A stretch of 64,000 nucleotides of DNA from Methylorubrum rhodesianum (GCF_014199985.1 NZ_JACHOS010000007.1:1-64000), one strand, 5' to 3'; numbered from the stretch's first letter, positions 52,736 through 61,533 are shown. Program-made: numbers and translations. The notes: generated by a model from the sequence alone, not told the origin.

Positions 52736-53092
52736 TCACGCGGCCAGCAGCTTCTCGACCTCGTTGACCAGATCGCGCAGGTGGAAGGGCTTCGACAGCA
52801 CCTTCGCATCCTTCGGCGCCTTCGAGTCCGGGTTCAGCGCCACCGCGGCGAAGCCGGTGATGAACATCACCTTGATGTCGGGATCGAGTTCGGTGGCGCG
52901 GCGCGCCAGCTCGATGCCGTCCATCTCCGGCATGACGATGTCGGTCAGCAGGAGCTCGAACGGCTCCTCGCGCAGGCGGTTATAGGCGGAGAGGCCGTTG
53001 TCGAAGGACAGCACGTCGTAGCCGGCATTCTGGAGCGCCTTGGCCAGAAACCGGCGCATGTCGTTGTCGTCTTCCGCGAGCAGGATCTTCAT
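52736..53092 (-). CDS. cpdR: CpdR-type single-domain response regulator
   Basis: A 118-residue receiver domain with no output domain. The acidic pocket is LLAEDDNDMRRFL, the phospho-acceptor is Asp51 in LLLTDIVMPEMDG, and the Lys switch is LSKPFHLRDL. Size, Asp51 and the N-terminus MKILLAEDDNDMRRFL match Caulobacter CpdR, which, depending on phosphorylation, delivers CtrA and other substrates to ClpXP at a certain cell-cycle stage. The frame extends upstream but ATG 53092 is the natural start. It is divergent from the N-formylglutamate amidohydrolase gene, a conserved pairing. Confidence 0.92.
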   Translation of the reverse strand: MKILLAEDDNDMRRFLAKALQNAGYDVLSFDNGLSAYNRLREEPFELLLTDIVMPEMDGIELARRATELDPDIKVMFITGFAAVALNPDSKAPKDAKVLSKPFHLRDLVNEVEKLLAA

Positions 53093-53400
53093 CGAACGGC
53101 GTCCCGGTGCCCATGCGCCTTGGAGTGTCTCAGGTAACGCCCGGTCGCTAGCATGCCCTCTCGGGCCGTGACAGCGCGGCCGGCGCTTCGCGAGAGACGC
53201 TCGGTGGGTGTTCATTTCATAAAGCGTCGGCTTGGTAAACAGAGCATTAAACCGGGCCGGTGTCGCGCCGCACCCGACAATCGCTGCGCCCTGTCGTGCC
53301 CCGCTCCCGCCTCTGTGCGGCGCATGGTGGACAGGGCCGGCGAGGCGCCGCAAAGTGGCGTGATGTTCCTTCCGCGCCACGCTCAGGCCCCCGCGTCTCG
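53093..53400. other. Divergent intergenic region between cpdR and the N-formylglutamate amidohydrolase
   Basis: About 300 bases that carry both promoters. An A/T patch at 53213-53250 includes TAAA-N7-TTAA (53236-53250), a CtrA-like site with one mismatch, 144 bases before cpdR. No gene is visible. Confidence 0.4.
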
Positions 53401-54297
53401 ATGAGCCCTTCACAGCCCGATGGCCCCGAGGCGTTCGATCCACCCTTCAGCGTGGACGAGCCAGCGCAGCACACGATTCCGTTCGTGTTCAACGCACCTC
53501 ATTCTGGCGCGCATTATCCCGGCTCCTTCCTCGCCGCCTCCCGGCTCGACGCCCTGGCTCTGCGCCGCTCCGAGGACGCCCATGTCGACCGGCTGTTCGC
53601 CTCGGTCGTCGGCCTCGGCGCGCCCCTGATGCGGGCCAACTTCCCCCGCGCCTATCTCGACGTGAACCGCGAGCCCTACGAGCTCGACCCGCGCATGTTC
53701 GCGGGCCGCCTGCCCTCCTTCGCCAACACCCGCTCCATGCGGGTGGCCGGGGGGCTGGGCACGGTGCCGCGCATCGTCGCCGACGGACAGGAGATCTATC
53801 GCGAGCGGCTGCCGGTCGAGGAGGCGGTGCGGCGCATCGAGACGCTCTACAAGCCCTATCACCGCACCCTGCGCGGCCTGATCCACCGCACGGCACGCAC
53901 GTTCGGCCGGGCTTTTCTCATCGATTGCCACTCGATGCCCTCGTCGAGCCTCGGACGGGACGAGAGCGCCCAGGCCGACTTCGTGCTCGGCGACCGCTTC
54001 GGTACGGCCTGCCTGCCGTCCCTGGTGGAGGGCGTCGAGGGCCGCCTGAGGGCGCTGGGCTACAAGGTGGTGCGCAACAAGCCCTATGCCGGCGGCTTCA
54101 TCACCGAGCATTACGGCGAGCCGGGACTCGGACGGCACGCATTGCAGATCGAGATCAACCGCGCGCTCTACATGAACGAGCAGTCGCTGGCGCTGACGGT
54201 CGGCTTCGCGGCGCTCGCGGAGAACCTGGCCAGGGTTTTAGCCGAGGTCGCTGCCGAGACGGTCGAGGCATCGTCCCTGCGCATGGCCGCCGAGTAG
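53401..54297 (+). CDS. N-formylglutamate amidohydrolase family protein
   Basis: A 298-residue hydrolase of the HutG-like N-formylglutamate amidohydrolase family. FVFNAPHSGAHYP at the start, DAHVDRLFA, ARLFVDVNRE-like RAYLDVNREPYELDP, LIDCHSMPSSS and FITEHYGEPGLGRHALQIEINRALYM carry the expected His, Asp and Glu residues of the zinc site. ATG 53401 opens the conserved part, and earlier in-frame sequence is not coding. No hut (histidine use) genes are near. Homologues beside cpdR are widespread, so a role outside histidine degradation is possible. Confidence 0.9.
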   Translation: MSPSQPDGPEAFDPPFSVDEPAQHTIPFVFNAPHSGAHYPGSFLAASRLDALALRRSEDAHVDRLFASVVGLGAPLMRANFPRAYLDVNREPYELDPRMFAGRLPSFANTRSMRVAGGLGTVPRIVADGQEIYRERLPVEEAVRRIETLYKPYHRTLRGLIHRTARTFGRAFLIDCHSMPSSSLGRDESAQADFVLGDRFGTACLPSLVEGVEGRLRALGYKVVRNKPYAGGFITEHYGEPGLGRHALQIEINRALYMNEQSLALTVGFAALAENLARVLAEVAAETVEASSLRMAAE

Positions 54298-54331
54298 GCG
54301 CACGGCCCGCCTTGCCGCGGCGTCGGCCAAG

Positions 54332-54358
54332 AAAAAAGGCCGCCCCGAAGGACGGCCC
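54332..54358 (-). terminator. Rho-independent terminator on the minus strand
   Basis: Read on the minus strand: 8-bp stem GGCCGTCC-TTCG-GGGCGGCC with one G.T pair, then six T. It faces away from galU, whose stop is 243 bases upstream, so it ends either a long galU 3' UTR or a separate small transcript. On the plus strand the T run is absent. Confidence 0.75.
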
Positions 54359-54421
54359 GAAGTCTAGGGAGGAAACGCCCAAGAAGGGCTGCGGGACCGC
54401 GACGCCATCGCGATCTCGCAA

Positions 54422-54453
54422 TGCACAAATCGCATCGCGGTGCACAAATCGCA
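54422..54453. repeat. 13-base direct repeat TGCACAAATCGCA (two copies, 19-base period)
   Basis: Two identical copies at 54422-54434 and 54441-54453. A 19-base step is close to two helical turns, so they could be paired binding sites of one protein on the same DNA face. Confidence 0.6.
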
Positions 54454-54460
54454 AGGGAAA

Positions 54461-54474
54461 TGATAACGTTTTCA
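54461..54474. promoter_or_regulatory. LacI/GalR-family operator candidate
   Basis: TGATAACGTTTTCA fits the LacI-family pattern TGWNANCGNTNWCA, symmetric about a central CG with one mismatched pair. It lies in the gene-free region downstream of galU. No LacI-type gene is in the window. Confidence 0.45.
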
Positions 54475-54514
54475 TATGCGGCCAGCGCATGGGGCGCTGG
54501 CATTTCCGCATATG
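54473..54514. repeat. Two-stem inverted repeat (CATATGCGG / CCGCATATG with inner CCAGCGC / GCGCTGG)
   Basis: Outer 9-bp arms 54473-54481 and 54506-54514 and inner 7-bp arms 54482-54488 and 54494-54500 form a long hairpin with a small bulge. It directly abuts the LacI-like operator. It lacks a T tract on the minus strand. Confidence 0.65.
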
Positions 54515-54600
54515 TGGATTTTTCCCTCCCATCATACGTCGCCTGGGCCCGCCTGCCGGCTGCAGCGGCAGAATATCTGCAGGCCGGGCGCCGGGCCCAC

Positions 54601-55467
54601 TCACTTGTCGCCCAGGAGCGCCCTGATCTCCGCCTTGAGAGCGTCCGCCAGCTCTGGCCGCTCGAGGCCGTAGGCGAGGTTGGCGGTCAGGAAGCCGATC
54701 TTCGAGCCGGTGTCGTAGGTGCGTCCGTCGTAGCGCATCCCGTAGAATTTCTGCTGTTCGGCCAGCCGGATCATCGCGTCGGTGAGCTGGATCTCGCCGC
54801 CGGCGCCGGTCTCGCCCCGCTCCAGGATCGAGAAGATTTCGGGCTGCAGGATGTAGCGTCCGGAGATGATGAAGTTCGACGGTGCGGTGCCCTGCTTCGG
54901 CTTCTCGACCATGCCGGTGATCTCGAAGGTCTGCCCGAAGGTCTCGCCGACGGCGACGATGCCGTACTGGTGCGTCTCCTCCGGCTTCACTTCCTCGACG
55001 GCGATGATGTTGCCGCCGTGTTGCTCGTAGGCCTTCAGCATCTGGCCCATGCAGCCGCGGCTCAGCATGTCCGGCAGGAGAACGGCGAAGGGCTCGTCGC
55101 CGACGATCTCGCGGGCGCACCAGACGGCGTGACCGAGGCCGAGCGGCGCCTGCTGGCGGGTGAAGCTGGTCTGGCCGGCCTTGGGCAGATCCTTCTTCAG
55201 TTCCTCGTAGGCCGCGTGCTTGCCGCGCTCCTGCAGGGTGTGGTCGAGTTCGAACGCGATGTCGAAATGGTCCTCGATCACCGCCTTGCCGCGGCCGGTG
55301 ACGAAGATGAAGTGCTCGATGCCGGCTTCCCGAGCCTCGTCGACGACGTGCTGGACCACGGGGCGATCGACGACGGTGAGCATCTCCTTCGGCACGGCCT
55401 TGGTGGCCGGAAGGAAGCGCGTGCCGAGGCCCGCGACGGGAAGGACGGCCTTGCGAATTCGTTTCAT
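54601..55467 (-). CDS. galU: UTP-glucose-1-phosphate uridylyltransferase
   Basis: Cytosolic enzyme (288 residues) making UDP-glucose. [30 protein letters not shown] is the nucleotidyltransferase signature start, with [27 protein letters not shown] and [21 protein letters not shown] following. The frame extends 25 codons upstream, but the signature start at ATG 55467 is clear. It is divergent from galE (171 bases apart). Together they supply UDP-glucose and UDP-galactose for envelope polysaccharide. A possible operator and terminator lie downstream. Confidence 0.97.
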   Translation of the reverse strand: MKRIRKAVLPVAGLGTRFLPATKAVPKEMLTVVDRPVVQHVVDEAREAGIEHFIFVTGRGKAVIEDHFDIAFELDHTLQERGKHAAYEELKKDLPKAGQTSFTRQQAPLGLGHAVWCAREIVGDEPFAVLLPDMLSRGCMGQMLKAYEQHGGNIIAVEEVKPEETHQYGIVAVGETFGQTFEITGMVEKPKQGTAPSNFIISGRYILQPEIFSILERGETGAGGEIQLTDAMIRLAEQQKFYGMRYDGRTYDTGSKIGFLTANLAYGLERPELADALKAEIRALLGDK

Positions 55468-55638
55468 GTGGCGGGACCCGTTCTTGGCGTTGGTCGGGGC
55501 GAGCCCTGATCGACGGAGATCAAATAGGACACGGACCGCCACTAACAGCCCCGCTTGGGTGTGATTGGCAGGATTTCGTCATTAAACAGGTCTGGACGTG
55601 TCCGCGGAAGGTTCGCGGAAGACGGATTGGGGGAGAGG

Positions 55639-56631
55639 ATGGCGGTTCTGGTCACGGGCGGCGCCGGCTATATCGGCAGCCACATGGTGCTCGCGCTGGT
55701 CGATGCCGGGCATGAGGAGGTCGTGGTCCTCGACGATCTCTCGACCGGTTACGACTGGGCCCTGCCCCCTGAGGTGCGCCTCGTCGTCGGCGACGTGGCC
55801 GACCAAGCCCTCGTCACCGAGACGATCCTGCGCCACCAGATCGATGCGGTCGCCCATTTCGCGGCCAAGATCGTGGTGCCGGAATCGGTCGCCGACCCGC
55901 TCGGCTACTATCTCGCCAACACCGTAAAGACGCGCGCGCTGATCGAGACCGCGGCGCGCACCAACGTGCGGCACTTCATCTTCTCGTCGACGGCCGCCGT
56001 CTACGGCGAGCCGGAGGTCGTGCCCGTACCCGAGACCCTGGCGACGAATCCGATCAATCCCTACGGCCGCTCGAAGCTGATGAGCGAGTGGATGCTCGCC
56101 GACGCCGCCGCTGCGCACGGCTTCACCTACGGGGTGCTGCGCTACTTCAACGTGGCCGGCGCCGACCCGCGCGGGCGCTCCGGGCAATCGATGCCGGCCG
56201 CCACCCACCTGATCAAGGTCGCGACGCAGGCCGCGCTCGGCCAGCGCACGCATCTCGACGTGTACGGCACCGACTACCCGACCCGCGACGGCTCCTGCCT
56301 GCGCGACTACATCCAGGTTTCGGATCTAGCGGATGCGCACATGGTCGTGCTCGACCACCTGCGCGGCGGGGGCGCGAGCCTCACGCTCAATTGCGGCTAC
56401 GGCCGGGGCTACTCGGTCCTGGAGGTGGTGGAGGTGGTCAAGCGCATCTCCGGCCGCGACTTCGAGGTGCGCCTGTCGCCGCGCCGACCCGGCGATCCGG
56501 CCCAGATCATCGCCGGCGCCGAGCGCATCCGCAACGAGCTCGGCTGGACCCCGAAGCATGACGACCTCGACGCCATCGTCGCCCAGGCGCTCGCCTGGGA
56601 GGACGCCCTGGTGAAGCGGAACCGGCGGTGA
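55639..56631 (+). CDS. galE: UDP-glucose 4-epimerase
   Basis: Extended SDR enzyme (330 residues) interconverting UDP-glucose and UDP-galactose. The NAD loop is VTGGAGYIGSHM, the catalytic Ser-Tyr-Lys set is FSSTAAVYGEPE and NPYGRSKLMSEWM, and LRYFNVAGADPRGRSGQ plus YGTDYPTRDGSCLRDYI (sugar site) confirm GalE. GGGGGAGAGG precedes ATG 55639. The stop overlaps the GTG of a lytic transglycosylase gene by 4 bases, so sugar-nucleotide and cell-wall genes share one transcript. Confidence 0.96.
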   Translation: MAVLVTGGAGYIGSHMVLALVDAGHEEVVVLDDLSTGYDWALPPEVRLVVGDVADQALVTETILRHQIDAVAHFAAKIVVPESVADPLGYYLANTVKTRALIETAARTNVRHFIFSSTAAVYGEPEVVPVPETLATNPINPYGRSKLMSEWMLADAAAAHGFTYGVLRYFNVAGADPRGRSGQSMPAATHLIKVATQAALGQRTHLDVYGTDYPTRDGSCLRDYIQVSDLADAHMVVLDHLRGGGASLTLNCGYGRGYSVLEVVEVVKRISGRDFEVRLSPRRPGDPAQIIAGAERIRNELGWTPKHDDLDAIVAQALAWEDALVKRNRR

Positions 56632-57809
56632 GAGCGCCCCGCGCCCTCCTGATCCTCGCCCTTGCGCTGATGGCGGGGCCAGCACTGGCACAGGACGGCG
56701 ATTTCTCCGGCTTCGTCGCGTCCCTGCGCTCCGATGCCGAGGCCCGCGGCATCGCGCGGAAGACCTTCGATGCGGCCTTCGCGGAGCTTCGCGGGCCGGA
56801 TCCGGACGTGCTCGCCCGCACCCGCCGCCAGGGCGAGTTCAGCCGGCCGGTCTGGGACTACCTCGTCGGCGCCGTGTCGCCGGGCCGCATCGCCAGGGGG
56901 CAGGCGCAGGGCAAGCGGCTCGCGGCCACGCTCGCTTCGATCGAGGCGAAGACCGGCGTGCCGCGCGCGGTCGTGCTGGCCTTCTGGGGCGTCGAGTCGG
57001 ATTTCGGCGCCAGCGCCGGCTCCCTGCCGACGATCCGCGCATTGGCGAGCCTCGCCTACGCCCGGCATCGCGGCAGCCTGTTTCGCGACGAGTTGCTGGC
57101 CGCCCTCCAGATCCTCGAGAACGGCGACGTGGAGCCGGCGCGGATGGTCGGTTCCTGGGCCGGCGCCATGGGGCAGGTGCAGTTCCTGCCCTCGGTCTAT
57201 CTGCGGGAGGCAGTCGATTTCGACGGCGACGGGCGGCGCGACATCTGGCGCTCGGAGGCCGATTCCCTCGCGTCCATCGCCCATTACCTGCGCTCGCTCG
57301 GTTGGAAACCCGGCTTGTCCTGGGGGTACGAGGTGAGGCTGCCGAAGGATTTCGACCTGACCCGCTATCGCGGCCCCCTCGCCGACTTCACCGCCCGCGG
57401 CGTGCGCCGCACCGACGGCAGTCCCCTCCCGGCGGATGGCGAGGCGAGCCTGTTCCTGCCGGGCGGACTCGGCAGCCCGGTCTTTCTCATCACCGACAAT
57501 TTCGAGGTGATCCGCGGCTACAACACCAGCGATTCCTATGCGCTGGCGATCGGCCATCTCGCCGACCGGCTGGCCGGTGGTCCGGCACTCGCCGCGCCCT
57601 GGCCGAGCGGCGCCGCCCGCCTCGATGGGCCGGGCCTCAAGCGTCTCCAGGCGGCCCTCGCCGCCCGAGGGCTCTACGCCGGCGAACAGGACGGACGGGC
57701 CGGTCCGAAGCTGCGCGAGGCGGTGAGGCAGTACCAGATCCGCGAGGGTTTGCCCGCCGACGGCTACGCCCGGCCCGCGTTGCTGGAGCGCCTGGAGGGG
57801 CGGCCTTAG
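56628..57809 (+). CDS. Lytic murein transglycosylase with C-terminal peptidoglycan-binding domain
   Basis: Exported MltB-like enzyme (393 residues) that cleaves glycan strands with formation of 1,6-anhydro-MurNAc. A signal peptide ends at ALAQ (residue 22). The catalytic Glu123 is in VLAFWGVESDFGA, followed by GSWAGAMGQVQFLPSVYLREAVDFDGDGRRD (family motif and Asp-rich loop). A PG_binding_1 domain occupies about 330-390 (GPGLKRLQAALAARGLYAGEQDGRAGPKL). The GTG at 56628 overlaps the galE stop. A DUF459 SGNH gene follows after 83 bases. Confidence 0.93.
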   Translation: MRAPRALLILALALMAGPALAQDGDFSGFVASLRSDAEARGIARKTFDAAFAELRGPDPDVLARTRRQGEFSRPVWDYLVGAVSPGRIARGQAQGKRLAATLASIEAKTGVPRAVVLAFWGVESDFGASAGSLPTIRALASLAYARHRGSLFRDELLAALQILENGDVEPARMVGSWAGAMGQVQFLPSVYLREAVDFDGDGRRDIWRSEADSLASIAHYLRSLGWKPGLSWGYEVRLPKDFDLTRYRGPLADFTARGVRRTDGSPLPADGEASLFLPGGLGSPVFLITDNFEVIRGYNTSDSYALAIGHLADRLAGGPALAAPWPSGAARLDGPGLKRLQAALAARGLYAGEQDGRAGPKLREAVRQYQIREGLPADGYARPALLERLEGRP

Positions 57810-57892
57810 ACGCGCGCCTCGCGAGGCGCTATCCTGGTCGGATGTGAGGCCGGACCAGCGCCGGCCCCTCTCCTTCGCTCGAGTCTTCGCGC

Positions 57893-59332
57893 ATGCAACG
57901 CCGCCCGACCGATCGCACCGCGTTCCCGCCCCTGCCTGCGATCCTCGGCCTTCTGGCTCTCGCCGTTCTCTCGCTCGCCGCGGCGTGGTGTGTTCTGCCG
58001 CAGCCGGCTGCGGCGCAATGGGGCGACAGCTACGACGCGCCCGCCGCCGACCCCTCATACGCGCCGCCGCCGCGCCGCCGCGCCCGGGGAGCCTACGCCG
58101 ACGAGTACGGCTACGGCCGGGCGCCCGCTCGCCGCGCTCCGCCGCCGCAGGAGGCGCCGCGCCAGTTCTACTGGCCGTGGGAGGACCAGCCGCGCGCCCA
58201 GCCGGCCCCGCCGCCGCAACCCGCCCCCGGCTATGCCCGGCCGCAGCGTCCGCGGGCGCCCGCCGCCGTCGGCCGCGCGGACGAGGAGCGCGCCGCGCGC
58301 CGCCGCCGACCGAGCCCCGCCCCCACGGTGGCGCAGCCCAAGGCCAAGACCCCGAAGACGACGCCGACGACCCAGATCGCGGTGTTCGGCGATTCCCTCG
58401 CCAGCTATCTCGCCAAGGGTGTCGACGAGGCGTTTTCCGACAATGCCGAGGTCGCCGTGCTCGACCGCTCCAAGGCCGATAGCGGCCTCGTGCGCAAGGA
58501 TCTGGTCGATTGGACCAAGAGCGCCGAGGACTTCCTCAAGGCCACGCCCAACCTGTCCTACGCCCTGATGATGGTCGGCGTGAACGACCGGCAGGCGATC
58601 CGCGAGGGCGATCAGAGCTACGAGGCGCTGTCCGACAAGTGGCGCGAGATCTACGGCGACCGCGTCGACGCGGTCGCGAAGGTGTTCGCCGAGCACAAGG
58701 TGCCGCTCGTCTGGGTCGGCCTGCCGCCGGTCCGCAGCGAATCTCTGAGCCGCGACTTCGCGGCGATCAACGACCTCGTGCGCGAGCGGGTGCAGCGGGC
58801 CGGCCAGTCCTACGCCGAGGTCTGGCAGGGCTTCGTGGACGACCGCAACCGCTTCACCGTTTCGGGACCCGATGTGGACGGCCAGGAGGCGCGGCTGCGC
58901 ACGTCCGACGGCATCCACTTCACCAGCGCCGGATCGCGCAAGGTCGCCCATTTCGCCGACGTGGAGCTGAAGCGGCTGATGGGGGCGAAGGGCGGCCTTC
59001 CCACCGAGCAGCCCGCCGCCGCGATCGCGGCCACGCCCGGCGAGGGCGGGGCCGGTCTCGGTGTGGAGGACACGGCGGCGATCGATCGCAAGATCACGGC
59101 GATGCTGCCGAGCCTGCCCGAGCCGCCCGGCATCCCGAGCCTGCCGGTCAAGCCCGCAGCGGGGCCGATCGTGCCGCTCGGCCGCCCCGAGACTTCGCCC
59201 GGCGGCACCCTGATCACCGGCCGCCCGCAGGAGGGCGACGCGACCGGCACCCGCGAGCGCAGCCTGCAGCGCGGCGCCGCCCCCCTGCCCCAGCCCGGCC
59301 GGGCCGACGATTTCCGCTGGCCGCCGGGATAG
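57893..59332 (+). CDS. Exported SGNH hydrolase, DUF459 type
   Basis: A 479-residue protein with an N-terminal signal or anchor (about 18-42), a long Pro/Arg/Ala-rich linker (50-160), the hydrolase domain (about 160-365) and a Pro-rich tail. Hydrolase blocks are IAVFGDSLASYLAKGV (Ser), ALMMVGVNDRQ (Asn) and RTSDGIHFTSAGSRK (Asp and His). DUF459 proteins are periplasmic and usually lie next to MltB-type transglycosylases, as here, so a role in O-acetyl removal or acetyl transfer on peptidoglycan or polysaccharide is plausible but unproven. Confidence 0.9.
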   Translation: MQRRPTDRTAFPPLPAILGLLALAVLSLAAAWCVLPQPAAAQWGDSYDAPAADPSYAPPPRRRARGAYADEYGYGRAPARRAPPPQEAPRQFYWPWEDQPRAQPAPPPQPAPGYARPQRPRAPAAVGRADEERAARRRRPSPAPTVAQPKAKTPKTTPTTQIAVFGDSLASYLAKGVDEAFSDNAEVAVLDRSKADSGLVRKDLVDWTKSAEDFLKATPNLSYALMMVGVNDRQAIREGDQSYEALSDKWREIYGDRVDAVAKVFAEHKVPLVWVGLPPVRSESLSRDFAAINDLVRERVQRAGQSYAEVWQGFVDDRNRFTVSGPDVDGQEARLRTSDGIHFTSAGSRKVAHFADVELKRLMGAKGGLPTEQPAAAIAATPGEGGAGLGVEDTAAIDRKITAMLPSLPEPPGIPSLPVKPAAGPIVPLGRPETSPGGTLITGRPQEGDATGTRERSLQRGAAPLPQPGRADDFRWPPG

Positions 59333-59358
59333 CTTCTTTTTCGTGCGCGGCGGCCGCT

Positions 59359-60009
59359 TCACGTCTCCGCCCAGGGCGGCCCCCCCACGAGCCCGGCGCC
59401 GACGGCGATCCAGACCAGGTGCGCGTCCGTGCGGGCACCGAGCTTGGCACGGATCAGCGAGAGATTGTTCTGCACCGTCTTGAGGCTGAGGCAGAGCGCC
59501 TCGGCGACCGCTGCCGCCGTCGCGCCCGCCGCCGTCATGCCGAGGATCTCGATTTCCCGCGGGCTGAGGTCGTCGAGGGTGGTCCGTCCACCGGACACCT
59601 CGTCCTGCGCGATCGCCAGGGCGATGTCGTGGCTCATGGCGCGCTCCCCGCGCAGGACGCCCGCTGCCGCTGTCAGGAGATCCCGCGGTGCGCTCGCCTT
59701 GCTGACATAGCCGCTGGCACCCGCAGCGAAGGCTTGGCGCGCGACGGCAGCGCTGGTGCGCATGCTGAACACGAGGATGCAGGCGTCGCCGTCCCATTGC
59801 CGGATATGCCGGATCGCCTCGATGCCGCTCGGCCCCGGCAGCGACAGGTCGAGGATGACGAGGTCCGGCGCCTCCGCCTTGTAGAGGCGGTAGGCCTCCG
59901 CCGCCGTCCCGGCTTCCGCCGCGACGGTGAAGCCCGGCTGCCGTTCGAGCAGGCGACGGTAGCCCTCCCGTACGACGGGATGGTCATCGACGAGGAGGAG
60001 TGTCGGCAT
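59359..60009 (-). CDS. LuxR/NarL-type response regulator
   Basis: A 216-residue regulator with a receiver domain (Asp54 in LVILDLSLPGPSG, Lys in GYVSKASAPRDLL) and a GerE helix-turn-helix (about 150-205: LSPREIEILGMTAAGATAAAVAEALCLSLKTVQNNLSLIRAKLG). Asn-Asn replaces the more usual HLSNIR-type contact residues (KTVQNNLSLI). It starts at ATG 60009, 8 bases after the stop of the kinase gene, so the pair is co-transcribed. Such pairs resemble NarL/FixJ and MoxX-type regulators. The target genes are unknown. Confidence 0.93.
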   Translation of the reverse strand: MPTLLLVDDHPVVREGYRRLLERQPGFTVAAEAGTAAEAYRLYKAEAPDLVILDLSLPGPSGIEAIRHIRQWDGDACILVFSMRTSAAVARQAFAAGASGYVSKASAPRDLLTAAAGVLRGERAMSHDIALAIAQDEVSGGRTTLDDLSPREIEILGMTAAGATAAAVAEALCLSLKTVQNNLSLIRAKLGARTDAHLVWIAVGAGLVGGPPWAET

Positions 60010-60017
60010 CGCGCACC

Positions 60018-61355
60018 TCAAGCCAGGACCGGAACGGTGGCGCAGGCACAGATGCCGCTGCCATGTCCGGTGAAGGACAGGTCTCCGCCGAGCGCGGCGA
60101 GCCGCGCCCGGATCCCGGCGAGGCCGCGGCCCGCCGCGCTGGCGACGCGCGCGGCCTCGCCTCCGCCGTCGTCGTGGACGGTCAGCATGATCGGGCCCCC
60201 CGCGGCTTCGGTTCGCTGCAGCCGCAGGAAGACCCGGCTCGGCCGCCCGTGCCGCAGGGCGTTGGTCAGGAGCTCCTGCGCGATCCGATAGAGGCTCGCG
60301 GAGGCCTGCGCCGACAGGCCGGTGAGATCGCCCGCCACGTCGAGATGCAGGCGCGGCCCGGCGCGCAGGCGCGCCTGCCAGTCGGAGACCAGGCCACGCA
60401 GACCTTCACCCAGGCCGATTCCGGCGAGGTCGGGCAATTCGAGTTGAGCCAGGGCGCCGCGCAGGCTTCCGCGCATGGATGCGACGACCGCCTCGATGCC
60501 GGCGGCATCGGCACGCAGGTCCGCGCGATCCTCCGGCACGCCCGCTTCGATGGCGGCGGCGAGCGCGCCTGCCGCGGCGAGGCATTGGCCGAAGGCATCG
60601 TGCAGGTCGCGGGCGAGGGTCTGCCGCTCCTCCTCCTGCACTTGGACCAGCCGCTGCATCAGCGCGGTGCGCTCGGCCTCGGCTCGGGTCAAGCGCGCGG
60701 CGAAGGCGTTGAAGGCGTCGGCGATCCGGTCGAACTCGGCGGCCTTGAAGCGCGGCAGCGGCGAAGGGGACCGGCCGGCATCGAAGCCGTCGAGGCCCTG
60801 AACGATCCGGCCGGCCGGCGCCACCAGGCGGGTGGCGCAGAGCCAGCCGAGGATCGCGGTGAGGCCGGCGAGCGACAGGGCGAGGCCGCTCGCGAACCGG
60901 ACCTGCCGCCACGCGCGTCCCGCCGCCGCCACCGGATCGGGCCAGGCCGCGACGCTTCCCAGGCGCCGTCCGCGATAGACGATCCCGCGGATCGCCGGTG
61001 CCGCCGCTTCCGCCGCCAGGACGCCGGTGAGCCAAGCCGGCGCCGTGACGAGTCCGTCCCAATCGCCGCAGATGCGGCGCGGAGCCTCGGCGCCGAGGCG
61101 GATTTCCGCACAGATGCCCGGCAGGATCATCAGAACGGTGGGTTCCGCCTGCGGCTCGCTGACCGGCAGCGCCGCCGGCCCGAGGCTGCCGAGTCCCGGC
61201 TGCCGCGCGAGCTGCGCCGCGATCCGCCCCGCCGACACCGCCGCTTCCTCGCGCAGACCGGTGCGGGTCTCCCACACGGTCCAGGCGGCGGCGCCGGCCA
61301 GACAGAACAGTGTCACGAGCAGAAGGCGCAGGGCGAGGTGCGCGGGCAGGCTCAT
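60018..61355 (-). CDS. Sensor histidine kinase (NarX/HisKA_3 type)
   Basis: Membrane sensor kinase of 445 residues. TM1 is at about 8-26, then a periplasmic sensor of about 120 residues (27-150) with two cysteines (GICAEIRL, RICGDW), TM2 at about 153-172 and a HAMP-like segment. The HisKA_3 box EEERQTLARDLHDAFGQCL has the phospho-accepting His252. The ATPase part has ELLTNALRHGRP and GRGLAGIRARLAALGG. It is followed directly by its response regulator. The two sensor cysteines hint at a redox or metal signal. MoxY of methylotrophs has this architecture, but identity is not shown. Confidence 0.92.
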   Translation of the reverse strand: MSLPAHLALRLLLVTLFCLAGAAAWTVWETRTGLREEAAVSAGRIAAQLARQPGLGSLGPAALPVSEPQAEPTVLMILPGICAEIRLGAEAPRRICGDWDGLVTAPAWLTGVLAAEAAAPAIRGIVYRGRRLGSVAAWPDPVAAAGRAWRQVRFASGLALSLAGLTAILGWLCATRLVAPAGRIVQGLDGFDAGRSPSPLPRFKAAEFDRIADAFNAFAARLTRAEAERTALMQRLVQVQEEERQTLARDLHDAFGQCLAAAGALAAAIEAGVPEDRADLRADAAGIEAVVASMRGSLRGALAQLELPDLAGIGLGEGLRGLVSDWQARLRAGPRLHLDVAGDLTGLSAQASASLYRIAQELLTNALRHGRPSRVFLRLQRTEAAGGPIMLTVHDDGGGEAARVASAAGRGLAGIRARLAALGGDLSFTGHGSGICACATVPVLA

Positions 61356-61533
61356 CGGGGCGACCGAGTGCGAGATGTCCGCCGAGTTGGAACCTTCGGC
61401 ATGCCGCTGTGCAAGAGGCAGGCGGCGTCATCGGGAAAAATGCCCGGACGGCGGCGGGTGCGCGTCCCTGGGCGACAGCCGGCCGGCTCGCCAGGATCGC
61501 GGCCCCCGCTCCCCTTTGCCGGTCCCGTCGCCG

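Larger units (their letters stand above)
54332..54470 (-). ncRNA. Candidate small RNA upstream of the terminator
   Basis: Between galU and the minus-strand terminator the sequence reads as a typical sRNA tail: a small hairpin GCCC-TTCTT-GGGC, an unpaired stretch TTTCCTCCC that could pair with Shine-Dalgarno sequences, then the terminator. A direct repeat TGCACAAATCGCA (54422-54434, 54441-54453) and a LacI-type operator (54461-54474) lie at the expected 5' side. The 5' end is a guess and the whole may only be galU 3' UTR. Confidence 0.3.

Noticed and set aside
53236..53250. CtrA site upstream of cpdR (TAAA-N7-TTAA)
   Set aside because: One half-site has a mismatch and it lies 144 bases before the start. 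It is too weak to call beside the perfect site at 10542.
54421..55509. A plus-strand frame of 362 codons starting in the galU/amidohydrolase gap
   Set aside because: Most of it is antisense to galU, it has no domain, and its start lies inside direct repeats.
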